A DNA stretch of 64,000 nt from Motilimonas eburnea (lineage in GTDB: Bacteria > Pseudomonadota > Gammaproteobacteria > Enterobacterales > CBDFNC01). The notes beneath the pieces were generated by a model, which worked only from the letters and a program-made list of their open reading frames with translations, had not been told where the DNA came from and did no database searches. The DNA lies in assembly GCF_021295345.1 (NCBI RefSeq), contig NZ_JAIMJB010000002.1, forward strand, positions 248,001-312,000, read 5' to 3'. Position 1 is the stretch's first letter. Each line of letters begins with the position of its first letter. This document shows positions 8,108-16,253 of the stretch, piece by piece. The position numbers were made by a program, and so were the translations under genes.

Positions 8108-8137
8108 ACAAAAAATTTATTGTTGGGATAAACCAGT

Positions 8138-9541
8138 ATGAATAACGTTGTTAACCTAGGGGTTGAGGAGCTAATCCAAGACCAAATGATCCCTGAATTC
8201 AAAGAAGTGTATGACTTAACACCAGATAATGTATTGTTAAGCCAGGAGCACTATGAATCAGAAGTACGCTCTTACCCAAGACGTTTCCCGATTGCTATTG
8301 GGCACGCAAAAGGGGTGCTGGTACAAGATACTAAAGGCCAAACTTTCCTAGATTGTTTAGCGGGAGCCGGTGCATTACCGCTGGGCTACAATCACCCTGA
8401 AATTAATCAGGAAATCATTGCCAAATTAAATTCGGGCGTGCCTTATCAAACCCTTGATATAACAACACCGACCAAGGATGCCTTCATCAAGGAAGTCATG
8501 GACTTTTTGCCATCTGAATTTGCCAAAGAAGCATGTATTCAGTTTTGTGGTCCATCAGGAGCCGATGCGGTAGAAGCGGCGATCAAGCTCGCTAAACTTT
8601 ACACAGGTCGCAACACCATTGCCTCTTTCCACGGCGCTTACCACGGTATGACTAATGGTTCACTGGCATTAACAGGCAACCTAAACGCGAAAGAGCGTCG
8701 CACAGGTCTGATGTCTGACGTGCACTTCTTCCCGTTTCCATACTCATTGCGTTGTAAGTTTGGTTTAGGCGGTGAAGCCGGTGATAAAGCCTCTATTCGC
8801 TATATTGAATCGGTATTACATGACCAAGAAAGCGGTATTGTTAAGCCAGCGGCTATCATCCTTGAGCCAATTCAAGGTGAAGGCGGTGTTATTCCTGCCT
8901 CTGTTACTTGGCTAAAAGAGTTAAGACGCATTACCGAAGAGCTAGGTATTCTATTGATTTTCGATGAAATTCAATGTGGTGTTGGTCGTTCGGGCCGTAA
9001 CTTTGCATTTGAATACGCAGGGGTTGAGCCAGATGTCGTGATCATGTCTAAAGCCATTGGTGGTGGTCTACCCCTGTCATGTTTAGTATTTAAGAAAAAA
9101 TTTGACCGCTGGAATGCCGGTGAACATACCGGGACGTTCCGTGGAAACCAACTAGCCATGGCCACCGGCACAAAAGCCCTACAAATAATCAAGCGCGATA
9201 ATCTGGTTGAAAACGCCCTGAACATGGGTCAGCGTTTAACCGAGAAACTTAACGAATTACAAGCTGAACAAGCGTGTATTGCAGAAGTACGCGGTAAAGG
9301 CCTAATGATAGGCATTGAAATCGTTAAACCGGGTGAAGTCAATGCTTTAGGTGAGCCACTAGCTAACCCAGAACTAGCTGCGCGTATTCAACGCGCCGCC
9401 CTAGAGCGTGGTTTGATCATTGAAAAAGGCGGTCGTCACGGCGCGGTATTACGTTTCTTACCTCCTTTGATCATTAACGAAGAACAAATTGACTATGCAG
9501 CATGGGCATTTGCTGAAGCAGTTAAAGTGTGCGCGGAGTAA
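8138..9541 (+). CDS. dat: L-2,4-diaminobutyrate:2-oxoglutarate aminotransferase
   Basis: This class III PLP aminotransferase makes L-2,4-diaminobutyrate from aspartate 4-semialdehyde with glutamate as donor, the first step toward 1,3-diaminopropane and norspermidine. The 467-residue protein shows LAGAGALPLGYNHPE, the PLP phosphate site CGPSGADAVEAAIKLA, EPIQGEGGVIP, the cofactor aspartate in IFDEIQCGVGR and the Schiff-base lysine in SKAIGGGLPLSC. Assignment among class III enzymes rests on the adjacent diaminobutyrate decarboxylase. In Vibrio I recall these two activities on one fused polypeptide; here they are separate genes 5 nt apart in different frames. Confidence 0.93.
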   Translation: MNNVVNLGVEELIQDQMIPEFKEVYDLTPDNVLLSQEHYESEVRSYPRRFPIAIGHAKGVLVQDTKGQTFLDCLAGAGALPLGYNHPEINQEIIAKLNSGVPYQTLDITTPTKDAFIKEVMDFLPSEFAKEACIQFCGPSGADAVEAAIKLAKLYTGRNTIASFHGAYHGMTNGSLALTGNLNAKERRTGLMSDVHFFPFPYSLRCKFGLGGEAGDKASIRYIESVLHDQESGIVKPAAIILEPIQGEGGVIPASVTWLKELRRITEELGILLIFDEIQCGVGRSGRNFAFEYAGVEPDVVIMSKAIGGGLPLSCLVFKKKFDRWNAGEHTGTFRGNQLAMATGTKALQIIKRDNLVENALNMGQRLTEKLNELQAEQACIAEVRGKGLMIGIEIVKPGEVNALGEPLANPELAARIQRAALERGLIIEKGGRHGAVLRFLPPLIINEEQIDYAAWAFAEAVKVCAE

Positions 9542-9546
9542 GTTAA

Positions 9547-11004
9547 GTGAATAATTGGCAACAACATTTTATTCAAGTTGGCCAACACGGTAGCGACAGC
9601 TACCGTGACGCAATGCAGCAAAGTGTTGCACAACTTGTGCAGTTATTTGAAACAACCGAAAAGCCCTACTCTGCGATGGACGCCAATACACTGCAACAAG
9701 CCGTGTATAATTTGTCCTTAGACCAAGCACAGGTTGCTCCCTTATCACAAGTGATTGCGGAAACCGCCGAAATCGTTGCCCGCAATGCCATTGTTGTGCA
9801 ACACCCTGACTGTATTGCTCATTTACATACGCCTCCCCTGATTGCGGGTATTGCTGCCGAGAACTTTATTGCTGCGCAAAACCAATCGATGGATTCATGG
9901 GATCAATCAGCGTCAGCGACTTACGTTGAACAATACGTCACGGATTGGTTATGCAACAAGTTTGGCTTTGACCAACACAGTGATGGGGTATTCACCAGTG
10001 GTGGCACCCAAAGTAACATCATGGCGCTGTTGATGGCACGCGATTGGGCTGCCGATGTGATGTCCGGTCATAACATTCAAAAAGATGGGTTACCGGAATA
10101 CGCCAGTAAATTGCGTATCTTATGTTCAACCAAAAGCCATTTCACCGTTAAAAAAGCAGCATCTATCATGGGCTTAGGTGAGGAAGCAGTGGTGCGTGTG
10201 CCAACCAACCGCGATGGCACAATAATTATCAGTGCGTTATCTGACACCCTAGCGCAATTAAAAGAAGCTGAGCTGATCCCATTTGTTGTTGTTGGCACGG
10301 CTGGCACAACCGATCATGGCGCCATTGATAACCTGACAGCCATCCGTGAACTGGCTGACCAATACAAAATTTGGTTCCATGTTGACGCGGCTTATGGTGG
10401 TGCCTTGATGTTAAGTCAAGCTAAAACACGCCTAGCGGGGATTGAAACAGCGGATTCGATCACGGTGGATTTTCACAAACTGTGGTTTCAACCAGTCAGT
10501 TGTAGTGCAGTCATGCTTAAAGATAAGTCTAACTTTAAGTACTTATTGCACCATGCTGACTACTTAAACCGTGAAAGTGATGACTTGCCAAACTTGGTGG
10601 ACAAAACCATCTCGACCACACGTCGATTTGATGCATTGAAAGTGCTTATGACGCTACGGGCGGTGGGCAGTGACACCTTAGGAGCCATGATCGATCACTT
10701 GTTGGCACAATCTCAGCAAGTGGCGGCTTTGGTCAACGCCCACCCTGAGTTTGAGTTATTAACCGAGCCGCCTTTATCAACCATACTGTTTCGCTACGTT
10801 GGCCAATGCAACTCAAATAACATTGACGAATTTAACCGTCAATTACGGGTGCAATTGCTAAAAGCAGGTATAGCGGTTTTAGGGGAAACAACCGTAGATG
10901 GTCAAGCTGCATTAAAGCTCACCATTTTAAACCCTTGTTTAACACTGAACAATTTTAACGAGCTATTCGATAAGATCGTCAAATTTGCGAAAGCGCTTAA
11001 ATAA
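9547..11004 (+). CDS. ddc: L-2,4-diaminobutyrate decarboxylase
   Basis: A group II PLP decarboxylase of 485 residues that converts L-2,4-diaminobutyrate to 1,3-diaminopropane. It shows FTSGGTQSNIMALLMARDW (PLP phosphate binding), FHVDAAYGGALML with the cofactor aspartate, and the Schiff-base lysine in VDFHKLWFQPVSCSA. The start is GTG at 9547. GGAG at 9535-9538, inside the last codons of dat, is its ribosome binding site, so the two are translationally coupled. The substrate is inferred from family and operon, since glutamate and aromatic decarboxylases share the fold. Confidence 0.93.
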   Translation: MNNWQQHFIQVGQHGSDSYRDAMQQSVAQLVQLFETTEKPYSAMDANTLQQAVYNLSLDQAQVAPLSQVIAETAEIVARNAIVVQHPDCIAHLHTPPLIAGIAAENFIAAQNQSMDSWDQSASATYVEQYVTDWLCNKFGFDQHSDGVFTSGGTQSNIMALLMARDWAADVMSGHNIQKDGLPEYASKLRILCSTKSHFTVKKAASIMGLGEEAVVRVPTNRDGTIIISALSDTLAQLKEAELIPFVVVGTAGTTDHGAIDNLTAIRELADQYKIWFHVDAAYGGALMLSQAKTRLAGIETADSITVDFHKLWFQPVSCSAVMLKDKSNFKYLLHHADYLNRESDDLPNLVDKTISTTRRFDALKVLMTLRAVGSDTLGAMIDHLLAQSQQVAALVNAHPEFELLTEPPLSTILFRYVGQCNSNNIDEFNRQLRVQLLKAGIAVLGETTVDGQAALKLTILNPCLTLNNFNELFDKIVKFAKALK

Positions 11005-11019
11005 TTTTTAGGAAATACT

Positions 11020-12240
11020 ATGTCAGTTTTACAAATAGGAGCCGGCGGGGTCGGATGGGTAATTGCACATAAATGTGCTCAAAATAACGATGTTTTTGGT
11101 GATATTACCATCGCCTCGCGCAATATTGAGAAGTGTGAAAAGATCATTTCATCTATTGCGTTACGCGATAATCAAAAAGACAAAAATGCAAGTATCACGG
11201 CAGCACAAGTGGATGCCGACGATTTAGACGCATTAGTTAAACTGATTAAAGAAGTACAGCCAAAACTGGTCATTAATGCAGGGCCGCCGTGGGTGAATGT
11301 CACCATCATGGAAGCCTGTTATCAAACCAAATCGGCTTATTTAGATACCTCGGTTGCCACTGATTTATGCAGCCCAGGCCAACAAGTACCAGAAGCGTAC
11401 GATCCACAATGGGCATTTCGTGAGAAATTCGCGCAGGCTGGTATCACAGGTATTCTCGGCGCAGGCTTTGATCCAGGCGTGGTCAGTGTGTTTGCTACCT
11501 ACGCGCACAAACACCTGTTTGACGAGATTGACTCCATTGATGTAATGGATGTCAATGCTGGCGATCACGGTCGTAAATTCGCGACCAACTTCGACCCAGA
11601 AACCAACATGCTGGAAATTCAAGGTGATTCATTCTACTTTGAAAACAATGAATGGCATCAAGTACCTTGTCATAGCCGCGTATTAGAATTTGATTTCCCT
11701 GTTGTCGGTAAACAAAAAGTGTATTCGATGGCACACGATGAAGTCCGTTCACTGGCCGAGTTTATCCCAGCCAAACGTATTGAATTTTGGATGGGCTTCT
11801 CAGATCGCTATCTGAACTACTTCAATGTCATGCGCGACATTGGCTTACTCAGTCCAGATCCCATTAATGTTGACGGCGTTGAAATCCAGCCCCTTCGCGT
11901 ACTTAAAGCCTTGTTGCCCGATCCTACTTCGTTAGCACCCGGTTATACAGGTAAAACCTGTATCGGTACTTGGCTACAAGGTAAAAAAGACGGCCAGCCT
12001 CGCAGCGTCTTTATTTACAACATTTGTGACCACGCTGAGGCTTATCAAGAAGTAGAACATCAGGCCATTTCTTACACCACAGGTGTACCGGCCATCACGG
12101 CGGCACTTTTATACTTCAAAGGTAAGTGGTCAGAGTCTGGCTTGTTCAATGTCGAACAACTCAACCCTGATGACTTCCTTGAGCTGATGCCTGAAATCGG
12201 CTTAAGCTGGGAAGTTCAAGAGCTGACGCCTAGCGCGTAA
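11020..12240 (+). CDS. Carboxynorspermidine (carboxyspermidine) dehydrogenase
   Basis: A saccharopine-dehydrogenase-like enzyme of 406 residues. It reductively condenses aspartate semialdehyde with diaminopropane (or putrescine) to carboxynorspermidine (or carboxyspermidine) using NADPH. The N-terminal Rossmann loop is VLQIGAGGVGWVIAHKCAQ; LVINAGPPWVNVTIMEAC and GILGAGFDPGVVSVFATYA are family blocks. An AGGAAA motif precedes the ATG, 15 nt after ddc. An intrinsic terminator follows immediately, so nspC may be expressed at a lower level. Confidence 0.92.
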   Translation: MSVLQIGAGGVGWVIAHKCAQNNDVFGDITIASRNIEKCEKIISSIALRDNQKDKNASITAAQVDADDLDALVKLIKEVQPKLVINAGPPWVNVTIMEACYQTKSAYLDTSVATDLCSPGQQVPEAYDPQWAFREKFAQAGITGILGAGFDPGVVSVFATYAHKHLFDEIDSIDVMDVNAGDHGRKFATNFDPETNMLEIQGDSFYFENNEWHQVPCHSRVLEFDFPVVGKQKVYSMAHDEVRSLAEFIPAKRIEFWMGFSDRYLNYFNVMRDIGLLSPDPINVDGVEIQPLRVLKALLPDPTSLAPGYTGKTCIGTWLQGKKDGQPRSVFIYNICDHAEAYQEVEHQAISYTTGVPAITAALLYFKGKWSESGLFNVEQLNPDDFLELMPEIGLSWEVQELTPSA

Positions 12241-12245
12241 CTAAC

Positions 12246-12272
12246 AAAGCTCCCAACTGGGGGCTTTTTTTT
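12246..12272 (+). terminator. Intra-operon intrinsic terminator before nspC
   Basis: A 7-bp stem (12248-12254 with 12259-12265, one G-U pair), loop AACT, followed by eight T residues. It sits in the 55-bp gap between the carboxynorspermidine dehydrogenase gene and nspC, so it should cause partial termination inside the operon. Confidence 0.8.
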
Positions 12273-12295
12273 CAACCAGATATTAGAGCTAAATC

Positions 12296-13423
12296 ATGAA
12301 CGAACTTGCAACCCCCTACTTCATGATCCATGAAGACAAATTAATTGAAAACCTTGAAAAGTGTCAGCGCTTAAAAGAATTAAGTGGCGTTAAATTGGTT
12401 CTTGCCCTGAAATGCTTTTCGACTTGGGGTGTGTTTAAAACCATCGAGCCTTACCTTGATGGCACAACCAGTAGTGGCCCTTATGAAGTGATGCTTGGCT
12501 ACGAAACCTTTGGTAAAGAAACCCATGCTTACAGCGTAGGTTACAGTGAGCAAGATGTTATTGATGTTGCAGACAAAAGTGACAAAATCATATTTAACTC
12601 GCAATCGCAGCTGTCTCGTTACGCCCATTTAGTGCCTGATACTTGTAAAATTGGCCTGCGCATCAACCCGGAGCGTAGCGCCGCCGGTCAAGACTTGGCG
12701 GATCCCGCTCGTCCATTTTGTCGTTTGGGTGTAAAAAAGTCGGCATTAGAAAAAGACATCGCCAATAAACTGTCCGGTGTTATGTTTCACATGAATTGCG
12801 AAAATAAATCCGTTGCTTCATTCAGTGCCCTACTTGACCATATCAGTGAGAACTTTTCTGATTTACTTGAGCAATTAGAATGGGTCAGCTTAGGGGGCGG
12901 CGTCTTCTTCACCTACCCAGGCTATGATTTAGAAGGGCTCGCGGCCAAACTTAAAGCCTTTAGTGAACTACACGGGGTGCAACTTTATCTCGAGCCCGGT
13001 GAAGCCGTGATCACACGCACCACAGATCTGGTTGTTACCGTGGTTGATATCGTTGAAAACAAAAAACTGACGGCCATTGTTGATAGTGCCACCGAAGCTC
13101 ACCGCCTAGATACCTTGATATACAATGAGCCAGCGACCGTGGCTGAAGCCAGTGAAGAAGGATCACATGCTTACGTGATTGGTTCTTGCTCATGTTTGGC
13201 AGGGGATCAGTTCTGCGAAGCCAAGTTTGAAGCGCCTTTAAGTATCGGCCAACGCTTAACCATTGCTGATAGCGGCGGTTATACCATGGTTAAACTTAAT
13301 TGGTTCAACGGCATCAAGATGCCCGCTATTTATTGTCAGCGTACCGATGGGCAGATAGAGCTATTGAACAAGTTTGACTACCAAGACTTTAAACGCACAC
13401 TGTCAACTCACTCCATCAGCTAA
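12296..13423 (+). CDS. nspC: Carboxynorspermidine decarboxylase
   Basis: A fold III (alanine-racemase-like) PLP decarboxylase of 375 residues that removes CO2 from carboxynorspermidine or carboxyspermidine to give the finished triamine. The PLP lysine lies in [13 protein letters not shown] near residue 40, GLRINPERS and FHMNCENKS are substrate-side blocks, [15 protein letters not shown] binds the phosphate, and [14 protein letters not shown] holds the catalytic cysteine region. It is the last gene of the pathway. In Vibrio cholerae this gene is needed for normal biofilm formation. It follows a terminator, so its level may be set by read-through. Confidence 0.95.
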   Translation: MNELATPYFMIHEDKLIENLEKCQRLKELSGVKLVLALKCFSTWGVFKTIEPYLDGTTSSGPYEVMLGYETFGKETHAYSVGYSEQDVIDVADKSDKIIFNSQSQLSRYAHLVPDTCKIGLRINPERSAAGQDLADPARPFCRLGVKKSALEKDIANKLSGVMFHMNCENKSVASFSALLDHISENFSDLLEQLEWVSLGGGVFFTYPGYDLEGLAAKLKAFSELHGVQLYLEPGEAVITRTTDLVVTVVDIVENKKLTAIVDSATEAHRLDTLIYNEPATVAEASEEGSHAYVIGSCSCLAGDQFCEAKFEAPLSIGQRLTIADSGGYTMVKLNWFNGIKMPAIYCQRTDGQIELLNKFDYQDFKRTLSTHSIS

Positions 13424-13441
13424 CCGCGTATCTGAATAAGC

Positions 13442-13473
13442 TTCCCCCCGGTATGCTCTCGCGACTGGGGGAA
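13442..13473. other. Hairpin after nspC
   Basis: TTCCCCC (13442-13448) pairs with GGGGGAA (13467-13473) around an 18-nt loop. No T run follows on either strand, so it could protect the mRNA 3' end or assist Rho-dependent termination rather than act as a classic terminator. Confidence 0.4.
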
Positions 13474-13547
13474 ATGGTTACCACTCACCTATTCAACTAA
13501 CCGCATCTTGTATCCGCGTTCTCAGCAAGCACTTGCTACGAGGTAAT

Positions 13548-14150
13548 TTATGCGGCTGTTTGGGCCATGTTGCTGCTAGCTTGTTCTTCTTTACCGTACT
13601 TAGCTAATAAACTGGCTGACGCGGCTAATAGCGCTGTTTCCAACGTTGGCGTGTAGGGTTGCACTGTCACCGGCTCATTATCACTCTCTTGCTCTTCGCC
13701 GCTCGATTGCTGCATATAACTTTGCGCTAAGCTTGCTTGGGATTGAGCCGCCATCACCATCACCGTTTGCTCTCTGGCCTGATCATTATTCGCAAGGTAA
13801 TGAACAGATGACGCGGATAAGCCTTGTGAATTACCTGTTGCCAAGTTAACTGCATCGGAAGCAACCTTATATTTGTACTGTGTCTGTTTCAGTGCGATAT
13901 AATCCCCTTTGATATCCGCATCAGACGGTTTTTCAGGTAAGGGTACGGGGCGTTCAACTAGGCCTCGCTCGACTTGTGCACTTAATTCTCTTGCAGCCGT
14001 TGACAAGGTCACCTTATCCGCATAGCTAATGGCTTGAGGTTTGGTTTGATTAGGAGCTGAGGATGCCTGGCCATTATTCGCACCTGGGATTGACGCGCTG
14101 CTCGGCATACGATGTGCGTGTGTGTAACTGGCAGTATTTGAAATTTGCAT
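13548..14150 (-). CDS. Hypothetical low-complexity protein with DKVTLS motif
   Basis: A 200-residue protein starting at the ATG at 14150, set by a perfect AGGAGGT five bases upstream. The first half is Ser/Ala/Asn/Gln rich, then comes ISYADKVTLSTAARELSAQ, a D-x-V-x-L-S pattern that also appears in FlgM-like and flagellar hook-associated proteins. Later segments are predicted helical (DYIALKQTQYKYKVASDAV) and Ala/Gln rich. There is no signal peptide or membrane helix. I do not assign a function; a secreted or appendage-associated helical protein is one possibility. Confidence 0.7.
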   Translation of the reverse strand: MQISNTASYTHAHRMPSSASIPGANNGQASSAPNQTKPQAISYADKVTLSTAARELSAQVERGLVERPVPLPEKPSDADIKGDYIALKQTQYKYKVASDAVNLATGNSQGLSASSVHYLANNDQAREQTVMVMAAQSQASLAQSYMQQSSGEEQESDNEPVTVQPYTPTLETALLAASASLLAKYGKEEQASSNMAQTAA

Positions 14151-14244
14151 AATCACCTCCTAAATCATAGTGATTATGTTACTTGCATTTAGCTGAATAT
14201 TAACTGAACACAGTTTAACTAATTGGCGTTTGTCCACCCCAATA

Positions 14245-14778
14245 TCAGTGCAAGGTTTTCGCAACACGATGAAATTGTAATTGATTGCGCCATTTGCCAT
14301 GAGCATCACCGGCTAAATAAAAGCCTGTTTCGATGACCACGGGCTCGACCAAGTGTAAAAAATGGTCAATGCGCATCTTGATCATTTGCTCATGGGCGCC
14401 GGCATTAAAATAAACCCAAGGCTGAGATTCGAGCGCTTTTGCCATGTAAACAGGCAAATGAAATAGCGGGCCTAAGGGCGGGATGGCCCCAAGCTCGCAT
14501 TGGCTAAACAAGGGCATAAACTCTTGCTCACAAGCTAATAATACTCGACTCGCGCCAATTTCTTTCGCTAAAGCATGAATGTCGAGTTTATACGGCGCCG
14601 GCACCACCACCATAGCCAGATGTTCATCTTGATTAATGATCACGGCTTTCGCTAAGGCAAATCCAGTGACATGTGCATTTTCGGCGCGGTGCTGCGATGT
14701 ATATGCAGGTGAAAACTCGGCAATATAATAAGAGACGTGATGCGCTTGCAATAAGCGATGAAGTTTAGTTTGGATCAT
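14245..14778 (-). CDS. YbaK/aminoacyl-tRNA-deacylase domain protein
   Basis: A 177-residue protein with a YbaK/ProX-type fold: early FALAKAVIINQDEHLAMVVV (with the conserved lysine), PAPYKLDIHALAKEIGASRV, then a CELGAIPPLGPLFHLPVYM block typical of the family. Such proteins hydrolyse mischarged aminoacyl-tRNAs. It is clearly different from the second YbaK homologue at 32201-32674, being longer and with a distinct C-terminus. The tRNA specificity cannot be told. The ATG at 14778 follows a weak ribosome binding site. Confidence 0.8.
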   Translation of the reverse strand: MIQTKLHRLLQAHHVSYYIAEFSPAYTSQHRAENAHVTGFALAKAVIINQDEHLAMVVVPAPYKLDIHALAKEIGASRVLLACEQEFMPLFSQCELGAIPPLGPLFHLPVYMAKALESQPWVYFNAGAHEQMIKMRIDHFLHLVEPVVIETGFYLAGDAHGKWRNQLQFHRVAKTLH

Positions 14779-14841
14779 ACCCTATACTCCTACACAGCCA
14801 TCAACCCGGTACCAAATGGATTGATGAGCTTGATCTAAGTA

Positions 14842-14862
14842 TATACCCAATCAGCTGAAGGT
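14842..14862. repeat. Solo remnant of the TATACCCAATC repeat end
   Basis: TATACCCAATC at 14842-14852 followed by a TGAAGG-like tail matches the terminal repeat of the element at 15927-16192. No matching second end is visible nearby, so it looks like a decayed copy in the gap before the S49 peptidase gene. Confidence 0.45.
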
Positions 14863-14902
14863 TTAGCCTGTCAAGCTAAGCCCTCAGCCGAGGAGCTGTC
14901 AC

Positions 14903-15850
14903 TTATTGCAGTGAATATTGACTATGCACCAACTGTTGGCTTATTCCCTGCCCCAAAGCCAAGCCGAGTTTCTTAGTAAACGCATCCAGTGGAGAGGGTT
15001 GTACCGTGTAATTAACGATATCTTCGGCCTTAATAATATCGCGCGCGACTTTACCTGCGCTGCCCAAACCATCGATAAGACCGAGTTCAAGGGCTTGCTC
15101 ACCATTCCAAATCAGGCCGCTAAAGAGAGTGTCATCGGCATGACTCACCAAGCGCTCCCCCCGGCCTTGTTTTACAACATCAATAAATTGCTGATGTGTT
15201 TTGTCGAGCACTTGCTGCCAAAATGCTTTTTCATCTTGTTTTAGCGGTGAGAAAGGGTCAAGAAATGCTTTGTGCTCGCCGGCAGTAAAGTGGCGCCGCT
15301 CAACCCCCAGTTTCTCCATCGTTTCGGTAAAGCCAAAACTGGACGCGGTCACCCCAATGGACCCAACTAAACTGGCCTTGTCAGCATAGATATGATCAGC
15401 GGCAGCGGCAATATAATAGCCGCCCGAAGCACCCAGCTCAGATATCACTGCATAAACCAGTTTATTCGGATAAATACCTCGTAGGCGTTTGATTTCATCA
15501 TAAACATAACCGGCCTGTACTGGGCTTCCCCCAGGACTATTGATATGGATAATCACCGCTTGACTCATCTCATTTTCAAAGGCACGACGCAAGCCTGTCA
15601 CAATAGCATTAGCATTGGCGTCTTGATCTGCGGCTATCATGCCATGTACCTGCACTAAGCCGGTATGGGGCTCATCAGCCCCCTTTTTTCCTTTACCTGC
15701 TGAGAAGTCGATAAACAGATACAGGCCGATAAACAGGTAAGCGAAGGTCAGTAGCTTAAAGACAACCCCCCAGCGCCGAGAGCGCTTTTGCTCTGAAAAA
15801 CTCTCCTTCATGTACTGCTTGATCCACTGCTCTTCGTTATCTTGACTCAC
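14903..15850 (-). CDS. S49-family membrane serine peptidase (SppA/SohB-like)
   Basis: A 315-residue protein with one N-terminal membrane helix (VVFKLLTFAYLFIGLYLFI, about residues 25-43) and a periplasmic S49 domain. The core is HINSPGGSPVQAGYVYDEI, then ELGASGGYYIAAAADHIYA with the catalytic serine in ASGGYY, and SLVGSIGV. It is a short SppA-type enzyme with one S49 domain, as in Bacillus SppA, that would degrade signal peptides or membrane protein fragments; the lysine partner was not located with confidence. GTG at 15850 is chosen because GGAG sits 6 nt upstream. Confidence 0.88.
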   Translation of the reverse strand: MSQDNEEQWIKQYMKESFSEQKRSRRWGVVFKLLTFAYLFIGLYLFIDFSAGKGKKGADEPHTGLVQVHGMIAADQDANANAIVTGLRRAFENEMSQAVIIHINSPGGSPVQAGYVYDEIKRLRGIYPNKLVYAVISELGASGGYYIAAAADHIYADKASLVGSIGVTASSFGFTETMEKLGVERRHFTAGEHKAFLDPFSPLKQDEKAFWQQVLDKTHQQFIDVVKQGRGERLVSHADDTLFSGLIWNGEQALELGLIDGLGSAGKVARDIIKAEDIVNYTVQPSPLDAFTKKLGLALGQGISQQLVHSQYSLQ

Positions 15851-15926
15851 GCATCGCTCCAAGTATGACTGACTGATTAGTTGCCTGTTTTAACACGTTG
15901 GCGTAGCCGATAACAAGTCCTCTGAA

Positions 15927-16192
15927 TATACCCAATCTACTTGAAGATGCATGTTTCAGAGCGCCACCGTGCTTTCAATACTAGGCACGATAATGTAGGA
16001 ATGTAAGCACCTTCTAAATTAGCGTAACAACGTAGTGGAAGTACGGTGGCGCTCCCAAAGGGCAAGTTTTACAGGCGTTTATGCCGCGTTATTGATTTTG
16101 ATAAGGGAACAACCATTACCTGCAATCAATGCCTTGCCTAAACGCCTGTAAACGCTTGCTGAAATCAAGCATCTCCAGGTTGATTGGGTATA
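15927..16192. mobile_element. MITE-like element with TATACCCAATC ends
   Basis: A 266-bp element bounded by imperfect inverted repeats of about 33 bp, each starting TATACCCAATC and continuing into a GAGATGC/GAAGATGC core and TTTCAG. Inside are two further perfect inverted repeats: a 12-bp pair (15959-15970/16043-16054) and a 12-bp pair (16069-16080/16140-16151). It can therefore fold into two large side-by-side hairpins. It has no coding capacity. It sits between the S49 peptidase and add, and a solo end lies 1.1 kb away. A non-autonomous transposon is the likely explanation; a TA target duplication is possible but cannot be separated from the repeat itself. Confidence 0.7.
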
Positions 16193-16198
16193 ATGGAC

Positions 16199-16223
16199 AA
16201 AAAAGCCGCTGTAACAGCGGCTT
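16199..16223 (-). terminator. Intrinsic terminator of add
   Basis: On the minus strand a 9-bp stem (16223-16215 with 16211-16203), loop of three bases, is followed by six T residues (A run at 16199-16204 on the plus strand). It lies about 30 bp after the add stop and just outside the MITE. Confidence 0.85.
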
Positions 16224-16253
16224 GAGCTTATTTATTACAAAAACCCGGCATAC

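Larger units (their letters stand above)
7688..8137 (+). promoter_or_regulatory. Long structured leader of the polyamine operon
   Basis: This non-coding stretch before dat contains successive hairpins: CTTGA/TCAAG (about 7750-7765), CTGTGC/GCACAG (about 7793-7815), GGGG/CCCC (about 7832-7846) and CTGGA/TCCAG (about 7871-7884). A 23-codon peptide frame with a good ribosome binding site follows. After its stop come a C-rich, G-poor stretch (about 7985-8030) and a perfect 10-bp inverted repeat (8072-8081/8098-8107) just ahead of the dat ribosome binding site. I do not recognise a known riboswitch class. The arrangement suggests control by nascent-peptide or polyamine sensing. Confidence 0.6.
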
